Part shown: in pieces, positions 1 through 5,793 of the stretch
Layout: each line of letters begins with the position of its first letter
Numbering within the stretch: position 1 is the stretch's first letter
From: Bacillota bacterium
GTDB taxonomy: Bacteria; Bacillota; Clostridia; Clostridiales; Clostridiaceae
NCBI GenBank assembly: GCA_023399035.1
Contig: JAEWQX010000118.1
Span: forward strand, 1 to 6,788
Length of the DNA stretch: 6,788 nucleotides
Reading direction: 5' to 3'
Notes under the pieces: model-generated
What the model was told of the DNA's origin: nothing
Seen by the model: the letters and a program-made list of their open reading frames with translations, nothing else
The model's database searches: none
Translations under genes and position numbers: made by a program

Positions 1-156
1 GGAATAGAAAGAGGTATAGAAAAAGGTATAGAAAGAAAAGCTATAGAAACAGCTAAGGTTGCAATAAAAAAAGGCTTTTCAAATGAGTTAATATATGAAT
101 TGACAGGGCTTGCAGAAGAAGAAATTAATATAATAAGACAATCAATAAGCAATTAG
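1..156 (+). CDS. C-terminal fragment of probable Rpn-family PD-(D/E)XK nuclease / putative transposase
   Basis: Frame 1 is open from the window edge to a TAG at 154-156 and gives 51 residues; the start and the catalytic domain lie outside the window. What is visible is a charged Gly-Ile-Glu-Arg/Lys repeat (GIERGIEKGIERK), then a short helical segment and a terminal stretch (KKGFSNELIYELTGLAEEEI) ending in IRQSISN. From family knowledge, this is the usual tail of Rpn/YhgA-like proteins: a run of EGIEKG-type repeats followed by 'A..ll..g.s.e.I...TGLs.eeI'. Those proteins carry an N-terminal PD-(D/E)XK nuclease domain and are annotated as recombination-promoting nucleases or putative transposases. 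The nuclease domain is not visible, so the name rests on the tail alone. Other proteins with the same C-terminal tail remain possible. Confidence 0.75.
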   Translation, partial: GIERGIEKGIERKAIETAKVAIKKGFSNELIYELTGLAEEEINIIRQSISN

Positions 157-332
157 ATTTAGGTTGAAAAGTGGGGAGTGGCTAGTTTTGTTTTTACACA
201 AATCTGGCTATTCTTTCTCAAAAGGCCATTTTACAAGTTATTATGAAAAGTATGTAAACCTATATAATTTAAATGAAACTGCTAATTACAAAAAATACTG
301 TAACGATATTTTTTATTCTTAAAGTAAAATTG

Positions 333-360
333 TATTTTTCGTCAAAAATGACGAAAAATA
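333..360. promoter_or_regulatory. Perfect 12-bp inverted repeat with 4-nt spacer, candidate operator or hairpin upstream of the DUF488 gene
   Basis: The left arm TATTTTTCGTCA (333-344) and right arm TGACGAAAAATA (349-360) are exact reverse complements separated by AAAA. The repeat ends 32 nt before the DUF488 start codon. No T-run follows it (the next bases are ATATAGTTAA), so it does not look like a terminator in the + direction. Read in the opposite direction, the left arm supplies an A-run in front and, beyond 333, only mixed sequence. A possible -35 (TCGTCA, 339-344) lies within the left arm, so a bound dimeric repressor would cover the promoter. This is inference; I do not recognise the motif as that of a named regulator. 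Confidence 0.5.
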
Positions 361-367
361 ATATAGT
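339..367 (+). promoter_or_regulatory. Weak candidate promoter for the DUF488 gene
   Basis: TCGTCA (339-344) matches TTGACA at four of six positions and is separated by 17 nt from TATAGT (362-367), five of six to TATAAT. Transcription would start near 373, about 20 nt before the start codon. The -35 hexamer is weak, and in AT-rich DNA such matches arise by chance. The overlap with the perfect inverted repeat is the main reason for listing it. Confidence 0.3.
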
Positions 368-380
368 TAAATAAATAATC

Positions 381-386
381 GGAGGG
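381..386 (+). promoter_or_regulatory. Ribosome binding site GGAGGG that decides the DUF488 start
   Basis: GGAGGG abuts an in-frame ATG at 387, which is too close to be used. The next in-frame ATG at 393 has a 6-nt spacing and gives a protein starting MTIYTIGHS, the usual beginning of this family. The start is therefore taken at 393. Confidence 0.8.
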
Positions 387-392
387 ATGTGC

Positions 393-1010
393 ATGACAAT
401 ATACACTATAGGACATTCTAATTATCCTGAAGAAAAACTTATAGATATGCTTAAGAATTATAACATAGATACAGTGGTTGATATAAGGGGAACACCTTAT
501 TCTAAATATAACGTCCAGTATAATAAGGAAACAATTGAACATACATTGAAATCTGAAGGATTTATTTATATATATATGGCAAGGGAACTTGCAGCTAAAC
601 GCATGGGGAAAATTTCCTATAACAAAGAAGGTTATGCAGATTTTGAAAAGGTAATTGAAGAAGAGGAATTCATCAATGGAATAAAAAGACTGAAAAATGG
701 ATGTGATAAAGGTTACAAAATTGCACTCCTTGGAGCAATGCAGGATCCTATAAGGTGTCATAGAAGCATACTTTGTGGAAGGGCATTAAGAGATGCAGAT
801 TTTCAGGTAAAGCACATATTAGATGATTACAGTACATGTTCCCAGGAGGAAATTGAAAGGCGTCTTTTGGATAAATATTTTCCAGACAGGGCACAGATAA
901 CTATTGATTCATTAATTGGTCAGGGAATGGATGAAGAGGAAATGATAAAAGAAGGATATAGAAAAGCCAATAAGGAAATTGGCTACAGAATTGAGAATAT
1001 TAAAAATTAA
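393..1010 (+). CDS. DUF488 domain-containing protein
   Basis: The 205-residue product is a single-domain DUF488 protein of about the usual length. Visible family motifs are the N-terminal strand TIYTIGHSN (residues 2-10), VDIRGTPYSKYN with Asp30 and Arg32, the ARELA segment at 63-67, and a central DPIRCHRSIL with Cys122-His123-Arg124. The conserved His, Asp/Arg and CHR positions look like an active site, but I know of no established biochemical activity for the family. No signal peptide or membrane segment is seen, so it is presumably cytosolic. The C-terminal 60 residues are strongly charged (Glu/Lys-rich) and probably helical. It is preceded by a perfect inverted repeat that may control it, and no terminator separates it from the transpeptidase gene 64 nt downstream. 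Family assignment is firm; function is unknown. Confidence 0.9.
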   Translation: MTIYTIGHSNYPEEKLIDMLKNYNIDTVVDIRGTPYSKYNVQYNKETIEHTLKSEGFIYIYMARELAAKRMGKISYNKEGYADFEKVIEEEEFINGIKRLKNGCDKGYKIALLGAMQDPIRCHRSILCGRALRDADFQVKHILDDYSTCSQEEIERRLLDKYFPDRAQITIDSLIGQGMDEEEMIKEGYRKANKEIGYRIENIKN

Positions 1011-1019
1011 ATACACTGG

Positions 1020-1048
1020 TTTAAATTTTCTTCATATAATTATATTAT
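1020..1048 (+). promoter_or_regulatory. Candidate promoter for the L,D-transpeptidase gene
   Basis: TTTAAA (1020-1025) matches TTGACA at four of six positions and lies 17 nt from TATTAT (1043-1048), five of six to TATAAT. The predicted start near 1055 leaves about 20 nt of leader before ATG 1075. An alternative TATAAT sits at 1035-1040 with TACACT (1012-1017) as a weaker -35. The region is very AT-rich, so confidence is limited. Confidence 0.4.
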
Positions 1049-1074
1049 GCAGTAATTAGTTTTTGGATAAATTT

Positions 1075-1578
1075 ATGAAAATCAGAAATTTATTAATTAA
1101 TTTAAAATCAAAATTCAGAAAAGAAAGTTCAGAAGTTAAATCTAATAATAGAGACTATGAATCTAATATGACAAACTTAGTAAATAAAAATGGATATAGC
1201 AGTAATACACAATTTCTTATTTACGTGGATTTGAATAATTTCAAGGTGAATATTTTTAAAGGGAAAAAGAATAATTGGGCAATTGTTCATAGCTATTTAT
1301 GTACAATTGGAAAAGAATCCACACCAACTCCAAAGGGAAGTTTCCAGATAGGAGTTAAAGGATTGTATTTTGGTGTTAACAAAGGATATAAATGCTGGTA
1401 CTATACAAGCTTTAAAGGAAATTATCTCTTCCATTCGATAATATATAATTTAGATGGATCTGTCAGAGATGGAAGGCTTGGAATGAAATTATCTGATGGA
1501 TGTATAAGACTTGCCAAGGTTAATGCAAAATATATATATGACAATGTTCCACAGGGATCAAAAGTTATTATTAACTAG
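1075..1578 (+). CDS. YkuD-type L,D-transpeptidase, small, no visible export signal
   Basis: The 167-residue product is a YkuD (L,D-transpeptidase catalytic) domain from about residue 46 to the end, after a Lys/Ser/Asn-rich N-terminal tail. The start of the fold (FLIYVDLNNFKVNIFKG), the substrate-loop PTPKGSFQIG, the first catalytic-region His120 (LFHSI), the DGRLG segment, and SDGCIRLA with Cys143 are visible. Enzymes of this family form 3-3 cross-links in peptidoglycan or anchor proteins to it through the Cys acyl-enzyme. The canonical SHGC motif is SDGC here, with Asp141 in place of His. No signal peptide or transmembrane helix is visible, although the substrate lies outside the membrane. 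ATG 1075 is preferred, with a weak GGAT at 1065-1068; the alternative TTG at 1063 adds MDKF and has no Shine-Dalgarno. A TAG at 1057-1059 rules out any longer N-terminus in this frame. A strong terminator follows. Confidence 0.85.
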   Translation: MKIRNLLINLKSKFRKESSEVKSNNRDYESNMTNLVNKNGYSSNTQFLIYVDLNNFKVNIFKGKKNNWAIVHSYLCTIGKESTPTPKGSFQIGVKGLYFGVNKGYKCWYYTSFKGNYLFHSIIYNLDGSVRDGRLGMKLSDGCIRLAKVNAKYIYDNVPQGSKVIIN

Positions 1579-1583
1579 AATTG

Positions 1584-1624
1584 AAATAGTATTAGTGATT
1601 ACAGAAAGATCACTAATACTATTT
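1584..1624 (+). terminator. Terminator-like hairpin after the L,D-transpeptidase gene
   Basis: A perfect 16-bp stem (1584-1599 with 1609-1624) encloses a 9-nt loop, TACAGAAAG, and begins five bases after the stop codon. The stem is AT-rich, and the T-run directly behind it is interrupted (TTAAATTGTTATATA), with T7 further on at 1639-1645. It is a very stable symmetrical element. It could also work in the opposite direction, but no minus-strand gene lies nearby. Confidence 0.75.
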
Positions 1625-1628
1625 TAAA

Positions 1629-1657
1629 TTGTTATATATTTTTTTATGAAGTATAAT
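1629..1657 (+). promoter_or_regulatory. Promoter for the flavoprotein gene
   Basis: TTGTTA (1629-1634, four of six to TTGACA) lies 17 nt from a perfect TATAAT (1652-1657). Transcription would start near 1664. It sits directly behind the upstream hairpin, which fits a new transcription unit starting here. Confidence 0.6.
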
Positions 1658-1678
1658 AGATAAGATAAAAAATAAATT

Positions 1679-1684
1679 AAGGAG
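1679..1684 (+). promoter_or_regulatory. Ribosome binding site AAGGAG with unusually long spacing to a TTG start
   Basis: AAGGAG is the only good Shine-Dalgarno sequence here, but 13 nt separate it from TTG 1698, longer than the usual 5-9. A TAA at 1692-1694 closes the frame immediately upstream, and the Rossmann motif begins at residue 8, so TTG 1698 is the only reasonable start. The spacing and the TTG together suggest modest translation. Confidence 0.6.
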
Positions 1685-1697
1685 CTGATTTTAAAAG

Positions 1698-2915
1698 TTG
1701 AGTAAGGTTATTGTTATAGGTGCAGGACCAGCAGGTGTTATGGCTGCAATTGAAGCAAGCAGGCTTCATGATGTAACACTGGTTGATGGTAATGAAAAAA
1801 TAGGCAAGAAGCTTTTTATTACAGGAAAAGGCCGCTGTAATGTTACAAATGCAAAAGATATTTCAGAATTTTTTGATTACATACCTGGAAATCCACACTT
1901 TCTATATAGTGCATTATATACATTTACGAATGAAGATACCATGAATTTCTTTAAGACTCATGGAATAAAGCTGAAGGTAGAAAGAGGAGACAGGGTTTTT
2001 CCTCAGTCTGATAAATCTTCAGATATATTAAAGGGATTATCTAAGGCACTTAAGGAAACAAATGTAAAAATAAAGCTTAATTCTAAAGTGACAGACATAA
2101 AATTTAAAGATAAAAAAATAACATCAATTGTCATAAACAATAATGAAGTTATGAAGGCAGATTATTTCATTATGGCAACTGGAGGAGGAACTTATCCATT
2201 AACAGGATCAAGAGGTGAAGGTCAGGAATTTGCCAAAAAGCTTGGACACAACATTGTCCCTCTTGAACCAGCACTTGTACCTATGGTTGTAAAGGATGGA
2301 AAGACAAAGGAGCTTTCAGGACTTTCTTTAAGAAATATTGAAATAAATATTAAAGAAAATGATAAAAAGAGTGTTTATAAGGATTTTGGTGAAATCAAAT
2401 TTACTGTATTTGGAGTGTCAGGGCCTCTTATATTAAAGGGAAGCAGATTCATCCAGAAAGGCAGAAATTACACTGCACATGTTGACTTAAAACCAGCACT
2501 TAATATAGGAGAACTAGATAAGAGAGTACAAAAGGACTTTTCAAAGTATATAAATAAGTCATTTAAGGATTCTTTAAATGACCTTCTTCCACAACAGATC
2601 ATTCCTATGGTAATTGAAATGTCAAAGATACCAAAGGATAAAATGGTCAATGAAATTACAAAAGAAGAAAGAAGAAACCTTGTTAATACTTTAAAAGACT
2701 TTAAATTTGAAATTGAAGGATTGAGACCTCTTGCTGAAGGAATAGTAACAAGAGGCGGAGTAGATATAAAGGAAATTGATCCTTCTACTATGAAATCTAG
2801 AATCATAGATAATCTTTCTTTCTGTGGAGAGGTTATGGATGTTGATGCATTTACAGGAGGATATAATGTACAGATTGCATTTGCAACTGGATATGTAGCA
2901 GGAAACAATATTTAA
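1698..2915 (+). CDS. HI0933/BaiN-family NAD(P)/FAD-dependent oxidoreductase (aminoacetone oxidase family)
   Basis: The 405-residue product is a full-length member of the HI0933 (YhiN/BaiN-like) flavoprotein family. The N-terminal FAD-binding Rossmann motif VIVIGAGPAG has Gly8, Gly10 and Gly13, with the acidic Asp30 at the end of the second strand. The family signature KIGKKLFITGKGRCNVTN spans residues 34-51, an ATGGGTYPLTGSRGEG segment follows mid-protein, and the C-terminus has the second FAD contact region FCGEVMDVDAFTGGYNVQIAFATGYVAG. No signal peptide or membrane helix is seen, so it is cytosolic. Described relatives include a bile-acid reductase (BaiN) and a streptococcal aminoacetone oxidase, but most members have unknown substrates, and nothing here points to either reaction. 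It has its own promoter and lies upstream of cmk and ispH-rpsA, an order I recall from other clostridia. Family is certain, substrate is not. Confidence 0.93.
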   Translation: MSKVIVIGAGPAGVMAAIEASRLHDVTLVDGNEKIGKKLFITGKGRCNVTNAKDISEFFDYIPGNPHFLYSALYTFTNEDTMNFFKTHGIKLKVERGDRVFPQSDKSSDILKGLSKALKETNVKIKLNSKVTDIKFKDKKITSIVINNNEVMKADYFIMATGGGTYPLTGSRGEGQEFAKKLGHNIVPLEPALVPMVVKDGKTKELSGLSLRNIEINIKENDKKSVYKDFGEIKFTVFGVSGPLILKGSRFIQKGRNYTAHVDLKPALNIGELDKRVQKDFSKYINKSFKDSLNDLLPQQIIPMVIEMSKIPKDKMVNEITKEERRNLVNTLKDFKFEIEGLRPLAEGIVTRGGVDIKEIDPSTMKSRIIDNLSFCGEVMDVDAFTGGYNVQIAFATGYVAGNNI

Positions 2916-2930
2916 AGTTTAAACTTTAAA
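2911..2930. repeat. Perfect 20-bp palindrome spanning the flavoprotein stop codon
   Basis: TTTAAAGTTT followed directly by AAACTTTAAA forms a self-complementary 20-mer without a spacer; the TAA stop (2913-2915) lies inside it. It contains no G/C-rich core and no following T-run, so it is a poor terminator. It could be a protein-binding site upstream of the cmk promoter (-35 begins 33 nt further on) or chance in AT-rich DNA. Confidence 0.5.
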
Positions 2931-2962
2931 GTCAGCATATTTGAATAATTAAAAACTTATTC

Positions 2963-2991
2963 TTGTTTGAGAAGATAAAAAATTATATAAT
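2963..2991 (+). promoter_or_regulatory. Promoter for cmk and ispH-rpsA
   Basis: TTGTTT (2963-2968) lies 17 nt from a perfect TATAAT (2986-2991). Transcription would begin near 2998 and leave about 42 nt of leader before the cmk TTG. The -35 keeps only the TTG of the consensus, but the -10 and spacing are ideal, and the gap upstream of cmk is the only sizeable one before the ispH-rpsA terminator. Confidence 0.6.
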
Positions 2992-3026
2992 CTAATTGTA
3001 AGCGTTAAATTATGGTTCTAAGAAAT

Positions 3027-3032
3027 GAGGAG
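3027..3032 (+). promoter_or_regulatory. Ribosome binding site GAGGAG that decides the cmk start
   Basis: GAGGAG lies inside the first codons that would follow the in-frame ATG at 3025, which has no Shine-Dalgarno of its own. It is 7 nt upstream of TTG 3040, which gives MKISVAIDGPAGAGKS, the usual N-terminus of bacterial cytidylate kinase. The TTG is therefore preferred over the ATG. Confidence 0.8.
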
Positions 3033-3039
3033 AATAATT

Positions 3040-3693
3040 TTGAAAATAAGTGTAGCAATCGATGGACCAGCAGGTGCAGGCAAAAGCACTATAGCTAAGC
3101 TTGTTGGTAAAGAACATAATCTTATGTACATAAATACAGGAGCTATGTACAGAGCAGTGGCATTAAAAGCTGAAGAAAACAATCTGTCACCAGAAGATGT
3201 AGAAGAAATCTGTAAATTAACAGAAGCTATGGAAATGCATTTTGAAAATGATGATTTGATTGTTGATGGTGAAAATATTCAGGATAAGATAACTATGCCT
3301 GAAATCAGTAACATTGTTTCAGCATATGCAAGCATTCCTGAAGTAAGAAGCATTCTTGTAAAGCTTCAACGAGCTATGTCTGAAAAGTATAGCGTAATTA
3401 TGGATGGAAGAGATATTGGAACTGTAGTATTAAAAGATGCAGATTTTAAATTTTTCCTAACAGCAAGTGCTGAAGAAAGAGCAAATAGAAGATTCAAAGA
3501 ACTTCAAGAAAGAAATATAGAATGTTCTTATGATGAAATATTAAAGGATATTATTGAAAGAGACTATAAGGATAGCCATAGAGCTACCGATCCATTAAGA
3601 AAAGCAGATGATGCTGTAGAAATAGATAGCACTTCTCTTGATATTAATGGTGTTGTAGATGCAATCAATAAAATAATATATGCTGGCAGATAG
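3040..3693 (+). CDS. cmk: Cytidylate kinase (CMP/dCMP kinase)
   Basis: This enzyme transfers phosphate from ATP to CMP or dCMP in the cytosol, recycling CMP from RNA decay and lipid synthesis. At 217 residues it has the normal length of the family. The P-loop GPAGAGKST is at residues 9-17, followed by the nucleotide-site motif YINTGAMYRAVA, the DGRDIGT motif at 122-128, the FFLTASAEERANRR lid-side region, and the C-terminal RDYKDSHRATDPLRKADDAVEID segment, where Arg and Asp residues of the active site fall. A TTG start at 3040 fits both the GAGGAG site and the expected N-terminus. It is followed after 44 nt by the ispH-rpsA fusion with no terminator between. cmk next to rpsA is also the arrangement in E. 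coli and other bacteria, so the linkage is old. Confidence 0.97.
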   Translation: MKISVAIDGPAGAGKSTIAKLVGKEHNLMYINTGAMYRAVALKAEENNLSPEDVEEICKLTEAMEMHFENDDLIVDGENIQDKITMPEISNIVSAYASIPEVRSILVKLQRAMSEKYSVIMDGRDIGTVVLKDADFKFFLTASAEERANRRFKELQERNIECSYDEILKDIIERDYKDSHRATDPLRKADDAVEIDSTSLDINGVVDAINKIIYAGR

Positions 3694-3737
3694 TTAAATT
3701 CTATATTGCTGGATTTACTTAAGAAAAGGAGACAGTA

Positions 3738-5642
3738 ATGAGGGAAGTTATTTTAGCAGACAATTCAGGTTTTTGTTTTGGAGTTAAAAGGGCTGTAGAT
3801 GAAGCAATCAATATTCAAAAGCAGTATAATAAAAAAATATATACTTTAGGTCCCTTAATACATAATAATGATGTTGTAGGCTATTTAGAAGATCATGATA
3901 TATTTTCAATAGAACTTGAAGATATAGATAGATTAAAACCAAAAGATGTAATTGTTATAAGATCTCATGGAGTTTCAAAAAAAGTATTATCAATGCTGGA
4001 AGAAAGAGGATTGACAGTTGTAAATGCTACTTGTCCTTTTGTAACGAATATTCAAAAAAAGGTTAAGAAATATTCAGATGAAGGGTATCATATAGTAATA
4101 TTAGGAGATAAAAAGCATCCAGAAGTAGTCGGAATTAACGGCTGGTGCAATGATGATGCGACTATTACTAAAGATGGTAATATAAATATTGAGTTACCAG
4201 ACAAAGTATGTGCTGTTGCTCAGACAACTGAAAAGAAGAAAAACTGGGATAATACAGTAGAACATTTAAAGGATGTTAAGGAGCTAGTAAGTTATAATAC
4301 AATTTGTGCAGCTACAGATGTGAGGCAGAAAAGTACACTTGAACTTTCGAAGAATGTAGATGCAATGATTGTTATTGGTGGTAAGAAAAGTTCTAATACT
4401 ACTAAGCTTTATCAGATAGCAAAAGAAAACTGCAAACATACAATCCATATTGAAAATATAAAGGATTTACCTAAAGATTTTATTAATGATGATATAAAAA
4501 AAATAGGAGTAACAGCTGGTGCATCAACGCCAGATTGGATTATTAGGGAGGTACTTGATATTATGAGTATAGAAAACAATGTAAATAATGAAGACCAATT
4601 AACATTAATGAACGAGACAGATATGAAAATTGTAATAGGTACTGAAGTTACTGAAAAAGTTATTTCAAAAAATAATGAAGGTCTTGTTATAGGAATGAAT
4701 GGATATGGAATAGATGGAATTATTCCTTACAATGAATTAACTGCAAAAGGTGATTCTAGAGAATTTGCAGAAAGCATAAATATTGGAGATACTTTAACTG
4801 CTAAAGTTATTAAATTACAAAACAATGATGGATTTGTAGTATTATCAAGATTAGAATATGAAAAGGAAGAAGCTTTCAAGGAATTAGAAGGATTCTTTAA
4901 TGAAGGAAAAACTTTTGAAATAAAGATAAACGAAGCAAAAGACAAAGGATTAGCAGGAAACTACAAGGGTATAAGAGTATTTATACCAGCTTCACAAATA
5001 GATATAAAATTCACTGAAAACAAAGAACAGTATTTAAATCAGACTTTAGAAGTTAAGCTTATTGATTTTAGCACAGCTAAGCCAGTAAAAGTTGTTGCTT
5101 CTAGAAGAGTCATATTAGAAAAAGCTAAAAATGAAGCGGAAGCAAAGGCTTGGGAATCATTCAACTTAAATGATGTTGTTAAAGGTGAAGTAAAGAGATT
5201 TACTGACTTTGGAGCTTTTGTTGAAATTAATGGAGTAGATGGATTATTACATTTATCTCAAATTTCTTGGAATCATGTTAAAAAGATTGAAGATGTATTA
5301 AAGGTTGGCCAAATAGTAGATGTTAAAATCATCAGCTTAGACAAAGAAGCTAAGAAATTATCTTTAAGCATGAAAGAACTTATGCCAAAGCCTTGGGATA
5401 ACGTTAAAGAAAAATACCCAGAAGATTCAATAGTTTTAGGAAAAGTAGTTAGATTAAGCAAGTTCGGTGCTTTTGTTGAATTAGAACCAGGTGTAGATGG
5501 ATTAGTTCATATTTCAAAAATATCTCATGAAAGAATTGAAGACCCAGCACAAGTTTTAACTATAGGAGAAGAAGTAAAAGCTAAAATCTTAAGTGTAGAT
5601 GAAGAAAACAAGAGAATAAGCTTAAGCATAAAGGATATCTAA
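3738..5642 (+). CDS. ispH-rpsA: Bifunctional 4-hydroxy-3-methylbut-2-enyl diphosphate reductase / ribosomal protein S1
   Basis: A single 634-codon frame joins two complete proteins. Residues 1-280 are IspH (LytB), the Fe-S enzyme that converts HMBPP to IPP and DMAPP in the last step of the MEP pathway. The three cluster cysteines are Cys13 (SGFCFGVKRA), Cys99 (NATCPFV) and Cys190 (NTICAATDVRQ), with substrate-site His42, the His127-Pro-Glu129 motif, SSNTTKLY and the GASTPDW loop. After a short acidic linker (about 283-295), residues 296-634 hold four S1/OB repeats at roughly 298-366, 382-450, 481-549 and 565-632. The last two keep the clear GxVxxFxxFGAFVEL...GLxHxSxIS pattern; the first two are more diverged. 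S1 domains bind mRNA in translation or RNA metabolism. The start ATG has AAAGGAG 6 nt upstream. No stop, frameshift or internal ribosome binding site of note separates the halves. The fusion is known in clostridia; whether the S1 part works on the ribosome as in E. coli is uncertain. Confidence 0.97.
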   Translation: MREVILADNSGFCFGVKRAVDEAINIQKQYNKKIYTLGPLIHNNDVVGYLEDHDIFSIELEDIDRLKPKDVIVIRSHGVSKKVLSMLEERGLTVVNATCPFVTNIQKKVKKYSDEGYHIVILGDKKHPEVVGINGWCNDDATITKDGNINIELPDKVCAVAQTTEKKKNWDNTVEHLKDVKELVSYNTICAATDVRQKSTLELSKNVDAMIVIGGKKSSNTTKLYQIAKENCKHTIHIENIKDLPKDFINDDIKKIGVTAGASTPDWIIREVLDIMSIENNVNNEDQLTLMNETDMKIVIGTEVTEKVISKNNEGLVIGMNGYGIDGIIPYNELTAKGDSREFAESINIGDTLTAKVIKLQNNDGFVVLSRLEYEKEEAFKELEGFFNEGKTFEIKINEAKDKGLAGNYKGIRVFIPASQIDIKFTENKEQYLNQTLEVKLIDFSTAKPVKVVASRRVILEKAKNEAEAKAWESFNLNDVVKGEVKRFTDFGAFVEINGVDGLLHLSQISWNHVKKIEDVLKVGQIVDVKIISLDKEAKKLSLSMKELMPKPWDNVKEKYPEDSIVLGKVVRLSKFGAFVELEPGVDGLVHISKISHERIEDPAQVLTIGEEVKAKILSVDEENKRISLSIKDI

Positions 5643-5677
5643 TATCTTTAGTTAAAAAAGAATATTCTAAATTATAT

Positions 5678-5723
5678 TGCCGGATATATAGCTTAAACTG
5701 TATATCCGGTATTTATTTTTCTT
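5678..5723 (+). terminator. Intrinsic terminator after ispH-rpsA
   Basis: A 14-bp stem (5678-5691 with 5698-5711), including two G-U pairs and a CCGG core, encloses the 6-nt loop CTTAAA. It is followed by TTTATTTTTCTT. It begins 35 nt after the stop codon and has the form of a strong rho-independent terminator, ending the cmk/ispH-rpsA unit. Confidence 0.92.
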
Positions 5724-5734
5724 AATATGGATAT

Positions 5735-5763
5735 TTGACTATAATTAACATAAGAACTATAAT
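5735..5763 (+). promoter_or_regulatory. Near-consensus promoter for the GNAT gene
   Basis: TTGACT (5735-5740, five of six) lies exactly 17 nt from a perfect TATAAT (5758-5763). It is the best promoter in the window. Transcription would start near 5770, about 24 nt before the ATG, with AAGGAG at 5781-5786 as the ribosome binding site. Confidence 0.8.
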
Positions 5764-5793
5764 TTATTTATAACTTGGAAAAGGAGTTTATTC

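Larger units (their letters stand above)
157..392. other. Non-coding region between the nuclease fragment and the DUF488 gene
   Basis: These 236 nt contain no plausible reading frame on either strand. There is no convincing intrinsic terminator for the upstream gene: the segment around 178-215 has a repeated TGGCTA in direct, not inverted, orientation and only a 5-bp TTTGT/ACAAA pairing. A TATAAT occurs at 263-268 but has only a poor -35 partner. The clear structure is the perfect inverted repeat at 333-360, listed separately. Confidence 0.6.

Noticed and set aside
178..216. Possible terminator after the nuclease fragment
   Set aside because: The repeated TGGCTA is direct rather than inverted, and only a 5-bp A/T stem can form, so it does not qualify.
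263..268. TATAAT in the region upstream of the DUF488 gene
   Set aside because: The best -35 match at proper spacing is only TTATGA with 16 nt, and the start codon is 125 nt away.
342..761. 139-codon open frame on the minus strand across the DUF488 gene
   Set aside because: It is antisense to a clear family member, has no ribosome binding site or recognisable domain, and its composition (Phe/Ile/Tyr/Cys-rich) is typical of a shadow frame in AT-rich DNA.
2468..2908. 146-codon open frame on the minus strand within the flavoprotein gene
   Set aside because: It is antisense to a conserved coding region and has no family motifs.
1698..2915. Specific naming as the bile-acid enzyme BaiN
   Set aside because: Only the broad HI0933 family is supported. 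No other bai genes are in the window, and the housekeeping context does not suggest bile-acid metabolism.
4623..4625. Internal ATG (Met296) as a separate start for a stand-alone S1 protein
   Set aside because: No Shine-Dalgarno sequence lies at proper distance upstream (the preceding bases are GAACGAGACAGAT), so independent initiation is not supported, although it cannot be excluded.
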